Source of the DNA: Acipenser ruthenus
Taxonomy: Eukaryota; Chordata; Actinopteri; Acipenseriformes; Acipenseridae
NCBI RefSeq assembly: GCF_902713425.1
Contig: NC_081214.1
Span: 22,774,208 to 22,838,207 of the forward strand
Length of the DNA stretch: 64,000 nt
Direction of reading: 5' to 3'
Position numbers and translations under genes: made by a program. Below, piece by piece: positions 24,600 through 45,190 of this stretch. The notes beneath the pieces were generated by a model. The model searched no databases. It was not told where the DNA came from and saw nothing but the letters and a program-made list of their open reading frames with translations. How positions within the stretch are numbered: position 1 is the first letter of the stretch; each line of letters begins with the position of its first letter.

Positions 24600-26295
24600 T
24601 TATTAAAATGAATTATTATCTTAAGGGATGTTTTTAGGAATGGAGGATGTGTAGAGCATTAGTGGGCTGTGGTTGTTGCCTGGGAGGAGGGTTTACTAAC
24701 TGTGTTGCATCTGCAATGTCTTGTCCTTTTTAAACTGATGCCCATGACAACAGTCTAGCGCTTCCAAATGAGGAGTCCTTTTAATTGGTTTCCGTTTGCT
24801 TCTTAATTGTTTAGCAATTAATTTGTTGTTCCAGCTGATGTACATGAGAGATTTAATATAAGTCAGGAGATTCCTTCTAATTCCTTCTAATAAAACTCTC
24901 AATACTATTTTGTTCAAAAAATCTCCAAGGGCTATTATTGCCCTATTAAACCTCCACTGGGCCAGGGAGCAGTTCATTAATGTTGAGTGGACAGGCTAGT
25001 GAGGAGGAGCCCTGTGTTTGATAAAGACGGACAAAAGAAAGCCTTTTCATTAATACTATAGCGTGGTTTCCTAGGGAGATGAAATGGGTAGGGGTACGAA
25101 CACTCTCTTTATAATTCTAATGGTATTTTCAGTGCTGTATCTTACTCTGTTCTGTAGGTTTGTTTTAAATGGCGTAGTTTGAATCCTTGTTTTATTTTGC
25201 ACCTGCAATCACACAAGGTCTGTGTCTTAAGGGTCGACAAACTACACTGGAGCCATTAATTACCCAGTATGTTAACTAAAGAGCATTTACATTCAGAGGA
25301 GTTGTGTAAAATGCTAAGTTTGTTTTCCCGTTGCAAACTGGAGTAAGTGCTAAATAAACCTGCCCCATTTGAACAGGCAACACAGTGTGCAGTCCTAACA
25401 TATCCAGAACAGTTCAAGCACCTGCTGGCTGCAGACAAAAGGTTTGACCCACTTGTGTCAATTCATCAAGACAAATAGGATTTTGCATAACTCAATTTGG
25501 TTATGTAAAAAAAATAAGCGCAAAGCTACTTGTAATCCTGTTCTTTTTCATTGTGTAAGTGTTTCTATTGAGACATTCGTCACAGTCAGTCTAGTAACAT
25601 TGCATAATAAACATAACCCAGGTGATGCAATAAGCCAAAAGCGCTTTCCAGCAGAGACAAATCAATGTTGTTAAGCCCCTTTGGCATATTCACTGTGAAA
25701 AATGAGTGATGTCAAATAATAGTTCTACCGCCCCTACCTTTTTCTCTTTGAACACATGTAGTATTTAAATGGGATTTTTCTAAAGTTCAATGCTACCGAG
25801 ATGAAATAAAAGGATCTGGTGCTGCATGGCACAGCATGTTAAGAGTAATGAAGATCACAGCAGTGCGTCTGGCTGCCTTTCAGATCTGATAGGACTGCTC
25901 AACAGTCTGCCTTTATTTCTTGATTCCAATACTCCCTTTCTTCTGGGACCACGCAAATCTGTATCACAAGAGCAGTGCTGATAAAATATATATTATTACA
26001 TTTTGGAGAGACCCTGGATGTTTCTATACTTGCTCCGTAGATTACATTTTCCAGGCCAGGGGTTTGTACTGAACGGCTGTTTTGAAAACACTTTCAAAGC
26101 GATTCTACAGTCATTTCATTTTGTAAGAGAATCCTGGGCGCATGGGTCAAAGATGAATTTTGCATGAAATATGATAGAATCTGGTTTTTGAATATTTGCA
26201 GCGATGTCTCATTCTTCAGGTCTGCTGTTTCATCTTTCTCGCTTGTAAAACTGTATCGGATCACTGACTAATGCTATTATAACACAAAACTAATA
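24600..26295. other. Intergenic region between convergent genes
   Basis: Between the 3' ends of PDZD11 (plus) and the STARD10-like gene (minus). It is AT-rich with no domain-bearing frame and no recognised mobile element. Confidence 0.5.
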
Positions 26296-26300
26296 AAGAC

Positions 26301-26306
26301 TTTATT
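26301..26306 (-). terminator. Candidate STARD10-like polyadenylation signal
   Basis: TTTATT on the plus strand is AATAAA on the transcribed strand, about 620 bp past the stop codon at 26922. It is the nearest clear canonical signal that I noted. Confidence 0.4.
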
Positions 26307-26921
26307 CAGTATTTTATTTACTCTATACAGGTTGACTTTTAAAGAAAAAGATATCAAGGTTGTTTAAATACGGTGGAACCTCTCTATTAGGAAACCTGTA
26401 CATATTTGGTCAGAAGTTGGGTTCAGTTTTAGTAATATTATTAATAAGATAAAAACATTATTTGTATTACTATGAAATTAAAATAATGGTGTGTTTTCTC
26501 ACTAGTTACAGTTTCAATGTGATTTTGTTAAATCTTTTAGTTTTAAAATCTCCTGCAGAACCATCCCTTTAAATTAAGAGAGTCACATTGTTAATAATGA
26601 CACAGTACTTAAGGCACGGTTAATATTTATGGAATCAGAGAGGCATGGAGTATTTTTCCAACAGTGTAAGAGAGCTTGGCACATTGTGACAATGCCAGGT
26701 ACAGTAAAACTGGCTTAACGGCATTCTTCAGAACAGTGACGTTAACTGCGCGCTAGGAGATCTTCTGGAGCTGGAGCAAGGTAGTCTGAAGGTGAGAAGA
26801 CTATTCCCCTAAGTGTCGTGCATTCTGTGATATAACCCTTAGCAACGACTTGACAACACAATCCCAAATGTAGTCCTTCAGAGGCTTGCAAGCTTGTGGC
26901 TTGCAAGCCTGTCCTCTCAGC

Positions 26922-29631
26922 TCAGTTATCCTCTTCCCCCTCGCTCTCCCTCTCCTCCCTCACCGCGCTCTCGTCCACATTCTCCAGGGACTCTGTGCGC
27001 TGGATGTCTAGCGCTGATAGGCTGAGGAAGGGGAGGGGGACGCTCTGTTCGGGGTGTAGCCATGGCTTCTTGTTGGGAGAGTTGCTCTGTTTCCATTCCG
27101 CATAGCACTGGCCTGCCCTGTGCATCTTCTTCAGGACCTAGAACAGAGAGAAAGGGAGCGGCGTGGAGTTATTCTGTGCTCTGGAAATGATCTGATAAGA
27201 CAGGGCTTTTCCAGCACCGTGACCGACCTCTGTACATAGTTACGGTGTTTGTGCTATTTCCAGATTCCTGAAATAGCTCAGCCCCAAGGCCTTTGCAGAC
27301 GTATCATAAATGGGGTAAGAGTTTTGAATGATTAACCGTGAGTTGTGCTTTTGATTGTTCTCTTCATACCACCCAATCTGATACACAACAAAAAGGAAGC
27401 AACAGCAAAGAGCAAAGTGTTGCCAGGGATCTGCCTGCACTGCGAGATATCGGATTTCATTACGAACTACATGAATCAGCCAGAGGCTGTAAAGAGGACT
27501 GGAGACTCACCTGGGGGGCCAGGTACTGAGACGCCTTGTTCACAAACCACTTTGGGAGCGACCCTGAAACAGATAGGGGTTAGACACACACACACAGGAA
27601 TACTCAATTACAGTGGGGTTACTGTTTTAGGAAATATAACACAAGCTGGATTTACAAGGAATTCACAGATCAGTTCAAGCCTCAGAGAGGTTCCTGTGTT
27701 CCGCTTTAGGTTCTTGCTGTCTCAGCAGAGCTAGGAAGGGTGTACCTCTGGGGTCTGCCTGGCACAGGTAGGTGAAGGTGCAGCTGTTGGGCCCCGTCGA
27801 CTTTATCAGGAACCCTGTAAGAATGGAGATCGCCCGCACCAGGTCCTTTCGAGGGGGGTACTTCTACAAAACAAACAGGGCAGAGCTCAGCTTCTGATTC
27901 ACCGCTACAGAACACGTGTAGCTGTTTAAAACCACATCTCTGGCAGGCTTGGATCACGCTAGATACATACCGGATGTTTGACAGAGGAGTTGATGATCAT
28001 GTACTCGTCATCTTTCACTAGCCAGGACCTCAGGGTCACCACATCTCTGTTCTTCAGTGGCTTTGGACACCTCCCTGACAGCAAACACAAAAACTGTGTC
28101 AACAGCAATAGAACGAGCTGGGGGTCTGGGAGGCAGTGTGGTCTAGTGATTAGAGCTGGGGGTCTGGGAGGCAGTGTGGTCTAGTGATTAGAGTTGGGGG
28201 TCTGGGAGGCAGTGTGGTCTAGTGATTAGAGCTGGGGGTCTGGGAGGCAGTGTGGTCTAGTGATTAGAGCTGGGGGTCTGGGAGGCAGTGTGGTCTAGTG
28301 GTTAGAGCTGAGAGACTAGGAGGCAGTGTGGTCTAGTGGTTGGAGCTGAGGGACTAGGATGCAGTGTGGTCTAGTGGTTAGGGCTGTGGGACTGGGAGGT
28401 AGTGTGGTCTAGTGGGTAAAGCAGAGGGACTGGAAGTCAACGTGACCTTATGGTTGGAGTTCAGGGACTGGGGGGCAGTGTGGCTCTGATGATTGGAGTT
28501 CAGGGACTGGGGGGCAGTGTGGCTCTGATGATTGAGTTCAGGGACTGGGGGGCAGTGTGGCTCTGATGATTGGAGTTCAGGGACTGGGGGGGCAGTGTGG
28601 ACTCACAGGAGTAGTACCCCACGTCTGCGTTGATGGTGATCCGTGCAATATCAAAGCTCTCTATGACGTTGGTGTCCCATTTCCTGCGGTACTCCCCGTC
28701 ATGAAGAACATCGTACATGCTTGCAGCAGAGACATCCTTCATTGCCATTCTGCACTGGAATTACAATGAGGGACAACAGTGAGTGACAGGCAGCAGGCAG
28801 ACAGCCTGTAATTCAGGGAGTTAGAGAGGGGGAGGCACTGGCAGAGAGAAAGCTGGGTTATAACCCACTGTTGATCGCTACCTAAATAAACATCCACTGC
28901 AATCCTCCTAAGCTCACAACAACAAGTGCAATTTTGACAGATAAGGGTTGATTAATATTGCATTTTATCTGTGTTCCTGTCAGTTGAGGTTTTAATGACA
29001 GTATACTGCGACAGGAAGTACCACCAAAATCAGTAAGGGAAAGAGAGCGAAACGAAGATACACAGTAAGGTTCTGAGGGTCAGTCCAGCGCGTCACGAAC
29101 TCGTCATTCAAAATCGGCTTTCTTGTGACAATAATAATTCAGTTGGTTACCAAAAGCTATTTGACCACATTTTGTTCATTTGCATTGTAAAAGTAATCTT
29201 TTTTTTTTTTTTTTTTTTTTTGTACTGCGTGCAAGTCTAAAGTCAACGCGGCGTGTGAAGGCTTTGTACCACGTACTCTCGTGGCATGACTGGTTTTCAT
29301 GGTTAGATGTTTGTATGGGACATTTTCATGAACATTTAAATACTGGTGCAAATAAGCTATGAACATATTAATAGCACAGATCTGGTACAGTATTCTTAAG
29401 AAATATAACTTCTGAATCGCACACATATTCTACTTTACTTACTTTGATCTTGTGAATTTTCTCTTGGTTCTGGCTCCGGTAGTGATGAGCCGGTGTCGGG
29501 GGAGGCAAGTCGATCCAAACCTCCATGCCCGATTTACTGTATTTATTGACCCAGCCTTCTTGAGACTCGCACTGTCCTTGGAACCTGGAAAAATCCGAGT
29601 CATCGGGCACTTTCACGGAGCCCTGAGCCAT
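26922..29631 (-). CDS. stard10: STARD10-like START-domain lipid-transfer protein
   Basis: Six coding exons on the minus strand, 29443-29631, 28607-28754, 27971-28074, 27746-27863, 27511-27563 and 26922-27137, join in phase to 275 residues (human STARD10 has 291). The N-terminus MAQGSVKVPDDSDF, the START core (YDVLHDGEYRRKWDTNVIES, ARITINADVGYYSWRCPKPL, KNRDVVTLRSWL, STGPNSCTFTYLCQADPRG) and the C-terminal helix and tail (KPWLHPEQS, TESLENVDESAV, then an acidic end) follow STARD10 throughout. STARD10 binds phosphatidylcholine and phosphatidylethanolamine in a single-lipid pocket and moves them between membranes. The gene is intact. Fish have a related gene named stard14, and a locus beside PDZD11 rather than at the 11q13-like site suggests this may be that ohnolog; the family call is firm, the paralogue label is not. 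Confidence 0.93.
28116..28600. repeat. 38-bp tandem repeat derived from a SINE head
   Basis: GGCAGTGTGGTCTAGTGATT-type units recur every 38 bp (28132, 28170, 28208, 28246, 28284, 28322, 28360, 28398) and then continue as a diverged form (GGCAGTGTGGCTCTGATGAT). The unit resembles the tRNA-like head of the SINEs in this window (GTGTGGAGTAGTGGTTAGGG), so it appears that a head fragment was amplified in tandem. It ends within 10 bp of exon 2 of the STARD10-like gene. Confidence 0.85.
29191..29221. repeat. Poly-T tract
   Basis: Homopolymer T run in the first intron of the STARD10-like gene (poly-A on the transcribed strand). A similar tract lies just upstream at about 29770-29789. Confidence 0.8.
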
Positions 29632-30260
29632 CTGTGTGAGTCTACCAGTGGAGAGGGAGTGCGCAAGCCCAGTGCAACGGGAGAAAGGATGGGAAGCGAT
29701 CCAGAGAAGAAAGCGGGGTTCTGCGTTCTAGCGGATCGGAACCAGGGACAAACGAGAAGCACAGTAGCTTTTTTTTTTTTTTTTTTTTTAGTTTTAGAGC
29801 AATTTGGACCCGTGGTCCTGTGACCGTGCCACGGAACCCATAAAAACTGTTTTCCGTGTGTGTTTCCAGCAATCCACCCGCTGATTAGCGCCGGCTTCCC
29901 CGGGAGTTCAGGCTGCTCTTCCTCCTGGGTCCTCCTTTCTCGCAGACAAGCGACACACTATAACCCGACTCCCAGGGTCGAAACTTCCGGGAATTACGGC
30001 AGGTGCACCAGATACGTACGCAGGTCAAAGACAAACAAGTATGCAAAATGTTGCTTTCCTATGTAGACCCGGATCAGGTATTATTCCGAGAGTGTGAGGA
30101 CTCTACAGGTACGCGCTGGTCCAAAGGTTCCGAACTCGCAGCTTGCCCCGGGGAATCCACTTACAGCCCGTAGATTGTCCAAGAGCTACGCAGCACACCT
30201 GGCTCAGCGGAGTTCGACGCAATACAAACCCAGGCGACATCGTTAACCCCGCCCTCTTGG
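29632..30260 (-). promoter_or_regulatory. Upstream region of STARD10-like gene
   Basis: The 600 bp upstream of the start codon is richer in G+C and CpG than the flanks (for example around 29880-30000 and 30090-30260), as expected of a CpG-associated promoter. No TATA box or single decisive motif is seen. Confidence 0.4.
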
Positions 30261-31061
30261 ACAGGATTGGTCTGGTCGGAGCATCATTTTTTTTATTGCT
30301 CTGGTGATAACAATCGTTTACCTGTCGCTATGGGTACGAATCAGGCCGGTCTAAAGTTGGCTTTGAGATTGGTTCATTATGAAACATATAAAAAATACAG
30401 CACAGACCACTTTAGGAGACTCGTCTGCTTCTCATTGGCAAGAAGTCCCACCTTCTCGAACAGTTGTAAGTTTTACGTTAATTATTTAACTCGCAGGTAC
30501 AACAAAACGGAGCTGATAGAATCACGTTAATTAAATACGCAATATACGCAGGACCCAGGGAATGGACAAAAAAGCAACACCAGCGCTGTAGCACATACTT
30601 TTGCAAAAACGGGCTCATCCCATACATTTTGATAGAGGCTTGTCGGGAGCTCGGTTGGCTGGCGCTTCTGTAATCTTAACAATTCACTGATGTTTTCACG
30701 TGGAGCAGTCTCAAGTGTGCCTCTGTTCAGGACAAACACACTTCCCTGTATACTTCCTAATGAAGAAGAATCTGCACACCTTCACATCAGAAATACAGAA
30801 TGTCAAATCAATTAGAAAAATCACGCTTGTTTGGTGAAATCTCTTAACTTTATTTCGTGTGATACACTTCGGTGTGTTTTTTTTTTCTTTTTTTACAGCA
30901 GATAATAGTACATTATTCACAGAAACTTCGCTAAAGACTAGTAGACAGCATGTTTTAAAATGTGAAATGAGACACACCAGATAGTACACAGCTGAACATT
31001 CACTCAGTGACAAGTAGTAGTGATCAGTTTAGATATAGTGTTACTTAATATGTAATAAATA

Positions 31062-31106
<45 letters not shown>

Positions 31107-31325
31107 TCAATATTTATCTATATTTTTTTCTTTTTTTTTTAAGAAGCAAAGTATGCAGACCAGGGATCTAACGCACAAAGTACAGCAAAGACAGATCATA
31201 CCGAGTGAGGGGGTGTCTAACTACACACTGATCCACAACAGAGGCGGCGCCTGCTGTATAACACAGAGAACAAACTGAGGAAAAGCAAGGACTGCATTCA
31301 AGTACAAGAGCTGAGACACAAGCGA
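30261..31325. other. Intergenic region
   Basis: No gene recognised. It contains an AAT microsatellite at about 31060-31107 and T-rich tracts. Confidence 0.5.
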
Positions 31326-31713
31326 CACTGCCTGGGTCAGGCACAGCGTTCACACATAAACACTGCCTGGGTCAGGAACAGCATTCACACATAAACACTG
31401 CCTGGATCAGGCATAGCGTTCACACATAAACACTGCCTGGGTCAGGCACAGCGTTCACACATAAACACTGCCTGGGTCAGGCACAGCGTTCCCACATAAA
31501 CACTGCCTGGGTCAGGCACAGCGTTCACACATAAACACTGCCTGGGTCAGGCACAGCGTTCACACATAAACACTGCCTGGGTCAGGCACAGCGTTCACAC
31601 TGCCTGGGTCAGGCACAGCGTTCACACATAAACACTGCCTGGGTCAGGCACAGCGTTCACACTGCCTGGGTCAGGCACAGCGTTCACACATAAACACTGC
31701 CTCGGTCAGGCAC
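31326..31713. repeat. 35/27-bp minisatellite, 12 copies
   Basis: Units start CACTGCCTGGGTCAGGCACA at 31326, 31361, 31396, 31431, 31466, 31501, 31536, 31571, 31598, 31633, 31660 and 31695. Eight spacings are 35 bp early on; toward the end 27-bp units (lacking ACATAAAC-like 8 bp) alternate with 35-bp units, so a two-unit 62-bp block has itself been duplicated. Confidence 0.95.
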
Positions 31714-33295
31714 ACATTCCCCCGTGTTGAACTCCGCCTCTCTACCATCATTTTGGTCAAGCAAATAATACAAAACAGTCAAGTATTATAAAACCAAATA
31801 AATATTTGTAACAATACTGCTACTTTACTCCTACTACTGCGATTAGCAAAACAGCACCTATTTTAGGCATAAGCACAGCATTTGTGTTCCTGTTCAATCA
31901 ATTGGTATCGGGAAATACTTTGGGAACTCGAGGCCTCTTTCCTGTTCTCAAGAAAAGCATCTCCTTAAAGCACAAGGCCTCGGAGTGCAAAAGCCTGCCT
32001 CCTGCAGGAGAAATAAGGGAGTGCACCCCCTAGACAACATTATTTTTACTGTTAACAAGACAGCTGCACTGCACAGTAGGGGGTCATTTTAACCTTCAGA
32101 TTGGGTTTAACTATGGGTTATTAAACCGTGGTACTCAAGCCTTATTAAAGATGTAAGGCTCGTCAGGATAAACCATGTCTTATTATTTCAAGGGATTTTT
32201 GGGAGATGCTTTCTCAAGTTTTTGCTTCTTGTCCTCCTAATAAAACCACACAGCGACACTCACAGGTTTGCTGTACAGCTGCCTCTCCATTATGTGAGGT
32301 GACAAGGCTTATTTTAAATCAGCAAACCAGGAATCCATGTACAGCTTGATTAGGCTGCCCATCACAAGACAATACAATCCGAATGAATAGTCCTGATTGC
32401 TTAATGCCATTCTAATACAGCAACACGTTCATTCTAGTCTTTGTAATGTTCATTGTTTTACTAAAAGCCTATTAGATGAACTCTTCATGACGGTAGGAGG
32501 CATTCAGACATATAATTACATCAACCTACGAGTTAAGATTGTATTGTTAAAGTGGATTAATAGGTAACTAACACATTTAATAACCCATACAATAATATCA
32601 ATAAGAATATAGATTGCAAACCCCATCTGTGATGATGGCTTTTCTCAGGCGTGCCCAATTAGGGTTAAACTGGCAGCTATTCGAGGGTAATAGAATGGAA
32701 ATACAATCTGAATCTGGAACACAACTGTTGGCATCTTAATAACTAACAGTAAACTGGTATTAGCATTTCAATACAATGTTTTTAATTCTTTACCCCATTT
32801 TTGAATTGAGTTTACATTTCGTTCCTCTTTACGTTAGATGTGTTTCTCGTGAGCGCGGAGTTTTGTTACTTAACTATTTTGTCTTTTTAAATGCCTCCAC
32901 CACCTTTTTTTTGCTATGATTGGGAGAAGCTGTTTACCACTGCCGGTGATTCTCTGTTCTAAAAAACATCATGCATTTAAACTGTGTGACGTGAATAAGT
33001 GCAGGCAAAGGCCATGCAAGCATGGTTCTACAGTAGCAGCTCAAAGCCAGATCGGGACATTTAAAGAGGAGTTCAATCTCAATGCTGGAGCTACAGAATG
33101 AAGAATGATAGCAAACAGAGAAGAGCCCAGTGCATTCTAATGCTACAGCCAGGGGCACAGCCCTATGACAAAGGTGCTGCTTCACACAATGAACAAAACA
33201 ACCACACACCCACACACACACAAAAAAAAAGATTTACTTCTAGAACAGCAGCAGTGGCCTTCTCAAACATTCACATTTTTCTTTTTGAAACACAC
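31714..33295. other. Intergenic region before the RAB gene 3' end
   Basis: AT-rich unique sequence with no recognised gene or mobile element. The 3' part may hold the 3' untranslated region of the RAB6/RAB41 transcript. Confidence 0.45.
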
Positions 33296-33299
33296 ATTT

Positions 33300-33305
33300 T
33301 TTATT
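33300..33305 (-). terminator. rab41: Candidate RAB6/RAB41 polyadenylation signal
   Basis: TTTATT on plus equals AATAAA on the transcribed strand, about 370 bp past the stop codon at 33672. Confidence 0.4.
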
Positions 33306-33671
33306 ATAATTTTTATTATTATAATTCAACAATGACAAGAGTGTACCGGCACCATTTTTGCTTCAAAAAACAAAAAAAAGTGCAATAACTGAAGAGAGGT
33401 GGGAGAAGCTATCTCAGTCTGCAATCCTAAATACGCCATGCAGTCGTAATAGATGAGATTTGAACTTTTCAGCATTTAAACTTATCCTGTGGTTTTAAAT
33501 TGATTAGTTTTAAAATTTTAATTTTGTTTCGTTTAAATGTAATAGCACATCCACACGGTTACTCCGGATAGTCACTGAGCCGTCTGGAAGTAGGTTCTCT
33601 AGCCAATGGCGTCTGACATGGTTGGTGTAAATGGCCAATGGGAGACGAGCTGTTGAAAAAGGGGGACGGGA

Positions 33672-41694
<8,023 letters not shown>

Positions 41695-42000
41695 CTTCCC
41701 TTGTCTCTGAACAGCCGTCTGTGTGAACGAGTCAGCGCCGCACAGCGGGGAGGGGTGGGCGATACTAGAAGCAGACCGAACCAAAACAGAGACGGGGCAG
41801 AACCAGGGCCGAAACCCAAGCCGAGCCGAACCGGGAAAGGGGAGCAAAACCAAAGGATGGAAAATAGGAATGACAGCTCCGGACGCATGCGCGTCACTTC
41901 CACCAACAAGACGTATCGGCAGTGTGGTGAGGGCGATGACGTCATCGTGAGCCTCGGCGGGGAGGGAGTGGGGAGCGGCCGGGTGATGATGTCATCAGAG
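41695..42000 (-). promoter_or_regulatory. rab41: RAB gene CpG-rich promoter with NRF1-like and CRE sites
   Basis: The 300 bp upstream of the start codon is CpG-rich. It holds CGCATGCGC (about 41884-41892), a core NRF1-type palindrome, and a perfect cAMP-response element TGACGTCA at 41937-41944, with a diverged relative TGATGTCATCA near 41988. No TATA box is seen. This is a typical housekeeping promoter, in contrast with the TATA promoter of the neighbouring ARR3 gene. Confidence 0.7.
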
Positions 42001-42910
42001 ACGTGTTAGAATAAGTAACATTAAAAAGTGTAAAGCCTTGAACAAGATATTTATATATAAATGCAAGCTGAACAGATCGGCGTTACCTAGCGGTTGTGAG
42101 TGCAGAAACTGCGCAGAGATATTAATTTTAGGTAATGGCGGTGTATTATACTGTAGTATCACCCATCATTTAAACGGGCTCGTTTAACCTGTACAGTAGT
42201 CCCCGCCCCACCCCCACTGCAACTAACACTTTTAAAAGTTTTTGGTCAGAGAACTAAACTTTACAATATGTGCTCATTTTTATATGTTACTGTCATTTGT
42301 ATATGTTACTGCAATATACTGGAGAAGCAATGTTTTTTTCAAAAATCACACCGAGTTCGTATTAAGAGTTTTACTAGCTTTATTCGTCTCCACAGTTCTG
42401 CACATTCACACACGAACCAAATAAAGCTGTCTCTTCCAAAATGAATTCCGTAACCCTAAAAGAGTGAGGCACATTCTAATTACAGCTCGACCATTACAGG
42501 ACCCTCGTTCAAAATGCAGGGGAGCATTCACTGTGTACTGAAGCAACTAGACTTCCCAGTATAGAAATACTAATAAATGTGCTGCCAGCTGTATTCTGCT
42601 AGATAGACTGACGTCACCGTTGTTGTGTTGTTACTATTACTGAACATGACACAAAACCAGAAATGGCTACAATCTGAAAGCAAACTATGTGGGTTGGATA
42701 CTGAAGGGTGAACAGACAACCCTTTGCACGTCCCTTTGTTCCATTGTCCACAGATTCCTTTTGACCACACTGCTCTGGGCTTCTTTAGGGCTTGGTGCTA
42801 GGGGTGGACAGTGAATTAATTGACACTAGGGGTCAATGCAAGCTATGTCAAAATCTCATTGGAATAAACCATACTGCCAATAAACAAGTAAGGTGATCTG
42901 CACCTGGAAT
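42001..42910. other. Intergenic region between ARR3 3' end and RAB promoter
   Basis: AT-rich, no gene recognised. ARR3 and the RAB gene are on the same strand, with about 1.4 kb between the ARR3 stop and the RAB start. Confidence 0.5.
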
Positions 42911-42916
42911 TTAACT

Positions 42917-42922
42917 TTATTA
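42917..42922 (-). terminator. arr3: ARR3 polyadenylation signal
   Basis: TTTATT on plus is AATAAA on the transcribed strand, about 150 bp past the ARR3 stop codon at 43072, a normal distance for a short 3' untranslated region. Confidence 0.6.
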
Positions 42923-43071
42923 TTTTACAATTTAGGAACTGAGCATTGTTTGCATGTTCGGAACACTTTGTAACTTGGGCCAAAAAGCTGCTGTGGTCTG
43001 TCCAGGAGTGTCCATCTGTCTGTCTTTTTGTATGTCCACCCGTCTGGCCTGGTTCTGACAGGGCTTGCTGC

Positions 43072-44716
43072 TTAGGCCTCCTCTTCTTTCTCCTCTGTCT
43101 CCTCTGTCTCCTCTTCATCATCCTTCTCTCCTTGCAGATTTTGACGGGCAAACTCCTCGATCACAATGTCTTCCTGGCTGCATGTCACAGAGCACACAGA
43201 AACACACCTTTAGCACACCACTTCCTCCCTGAATGCAATGTGAACCGAGCAGAAGAGAACAGCGCCTCTGTTCTTTGTCTATGGCTGGCTATGTGGCCTT
43301 GCACCAGCAGAGGGCGATGAAGAGGACACCCGTCCTGGCCTGACTATAGGTGCAGGAGGTAGCACATAGTTCTCTATTGTATCTGTTCTATATTATATGA
43401 GACGTGTCTGGGATCTCTGTAAGCAGAATTCTATACAAAACGAAGTAATGTGGGCCAGAATCAGACACTTACAAAAAAACTGCTACAAAAAAGCACTTTG
43501 GATTGTGTTGTGCCCTGTTCTCTTTTAGTGGGCCTGCACCTTTGAATGCAGTCTCAGTAAGTAAGGTCATGGAGAGATGGTGTGTTTTGCACAGCAGTGC
43601 AGAACTGCAAAGCTGGATCCTAAGCTTCAGCCAATCAGCTGCAACTTCTGTGGAGATCTGTTCGGAATGCGCTGTGCAAGAAGGGGGCACTAACTTGACT
43701 AACTAACCCAAGGTGCTGTTAGTGTCAGTGAAGACCAGATTAGTCTCAATGAGAGGGTGCTGCCCCTAGTGGACAAGGTTAGAATAACATCCAGCACAAA
43801 AAAAAACCCAGTTTAGTGAAGGGTCCTTGTACAGTAAAATACAGGATATTTTACTGTCAACAAAGTGAATGATGATTAGATAGTATCTCTTCCTCTGTAC
43901 TGTAGCCCCAGCCCTCCCTCATAATCAACTCTTTTCACTGTAGCACAGTCCCCAACCCCTTCCTCAATGTACACCCCTCTGTCTTCACCTCATCGGAGCA
44001 GAGCCCCTAACACTCCCTCCAGCTGTAGCCCTTTGTATAAAAACGTGTTGCTTACCTGATGCTTTCTACTCAGAGGAACAGGTCAAAGAAAGAGAAAGAG
44101 AATGAAGATTAGTGACCAAACCTATTATCAGCAGGATGTGGTGCTGCAGAAGACAGCGAATGAGACGGAGGTCATGCTGGGGTAAGGCATGATTATTAAA
44201 ACATTGCTTACAGCTTGGAAACATGCAGTATTGGTACAAAAAAAACACCAGTTCATATTTACAGCACTAGAACCAATATACAGAATAATATGTTAGCCAC
44301 ATTACATGTCATAAATAAGATGTGAGAGCATTCTCTCAGTTGCTTGTGAGATTATTGAGCACATGTACAAGTTATTTAAGCGGACTGCCTAATTCAAAGC
44401 AGAACCCTGCTGTACTCACCGCTGGGCTTGGGGTGCATCAGAGTAAAGGGAATCTCCACTGCAACATCACTGAAAACAAGCAGGGGTCAGTGCCAGGCAG
44501 GGAAACATGAACTGCACTGGAGAGTGACAGACAGACTGCACACAATCTCCAGTCCATTATCTCCAGTATATCAGTAAGAAACAAAGTAAGAGTCTGTATT
44601 CACCTGGCAGTGAGGTCTCCCAAGATGCTGCAAAAAAACAAGATCAAAATAAAAGTCACACAAATAAAGCTCAGTAAAACAAAACAAAAACAACAGTAAT
44701 AAAGTAGATGTTGGCT

Positions 44717-44763
<47 letters not shown>

Positions 44764-45155
44764 GTCTTTCTGTCTTTCTTTCGTTTGTTCGTTCTTTTGT
44801 TTGTTCTGTATTAAAATACCCACCCTCCTCGGGACACCATCAGGTTGAGCTTCAGCTTGTAGGACACTAGGATTCCCAATACTTCCTTATCTATTCCGGG
44901 CTGCAGTCTGGGAGAGAGAGTGTGAGAGAGAGTGGAAAGGGATTGGAAAGGCATGAGAGAGAATGAGAGGCAGAAAGAGGGTGAGAGAGAAAGGGGTTGA
45001 AAGAGGGAGATGGTGGCGAGAGAGAGTGAAACAGCGGGGAGAGTATTAACTTAGGCAGACAGACAGAAGGACAGACAGACAAACACATAGACGGACGGAC
45101 ACACACAGGTGCAGACAGAAAGAGGCAAAGGACACCAGCTGTAGAGACACTTACA

Positions 45156-45190
<35 letters not shown>

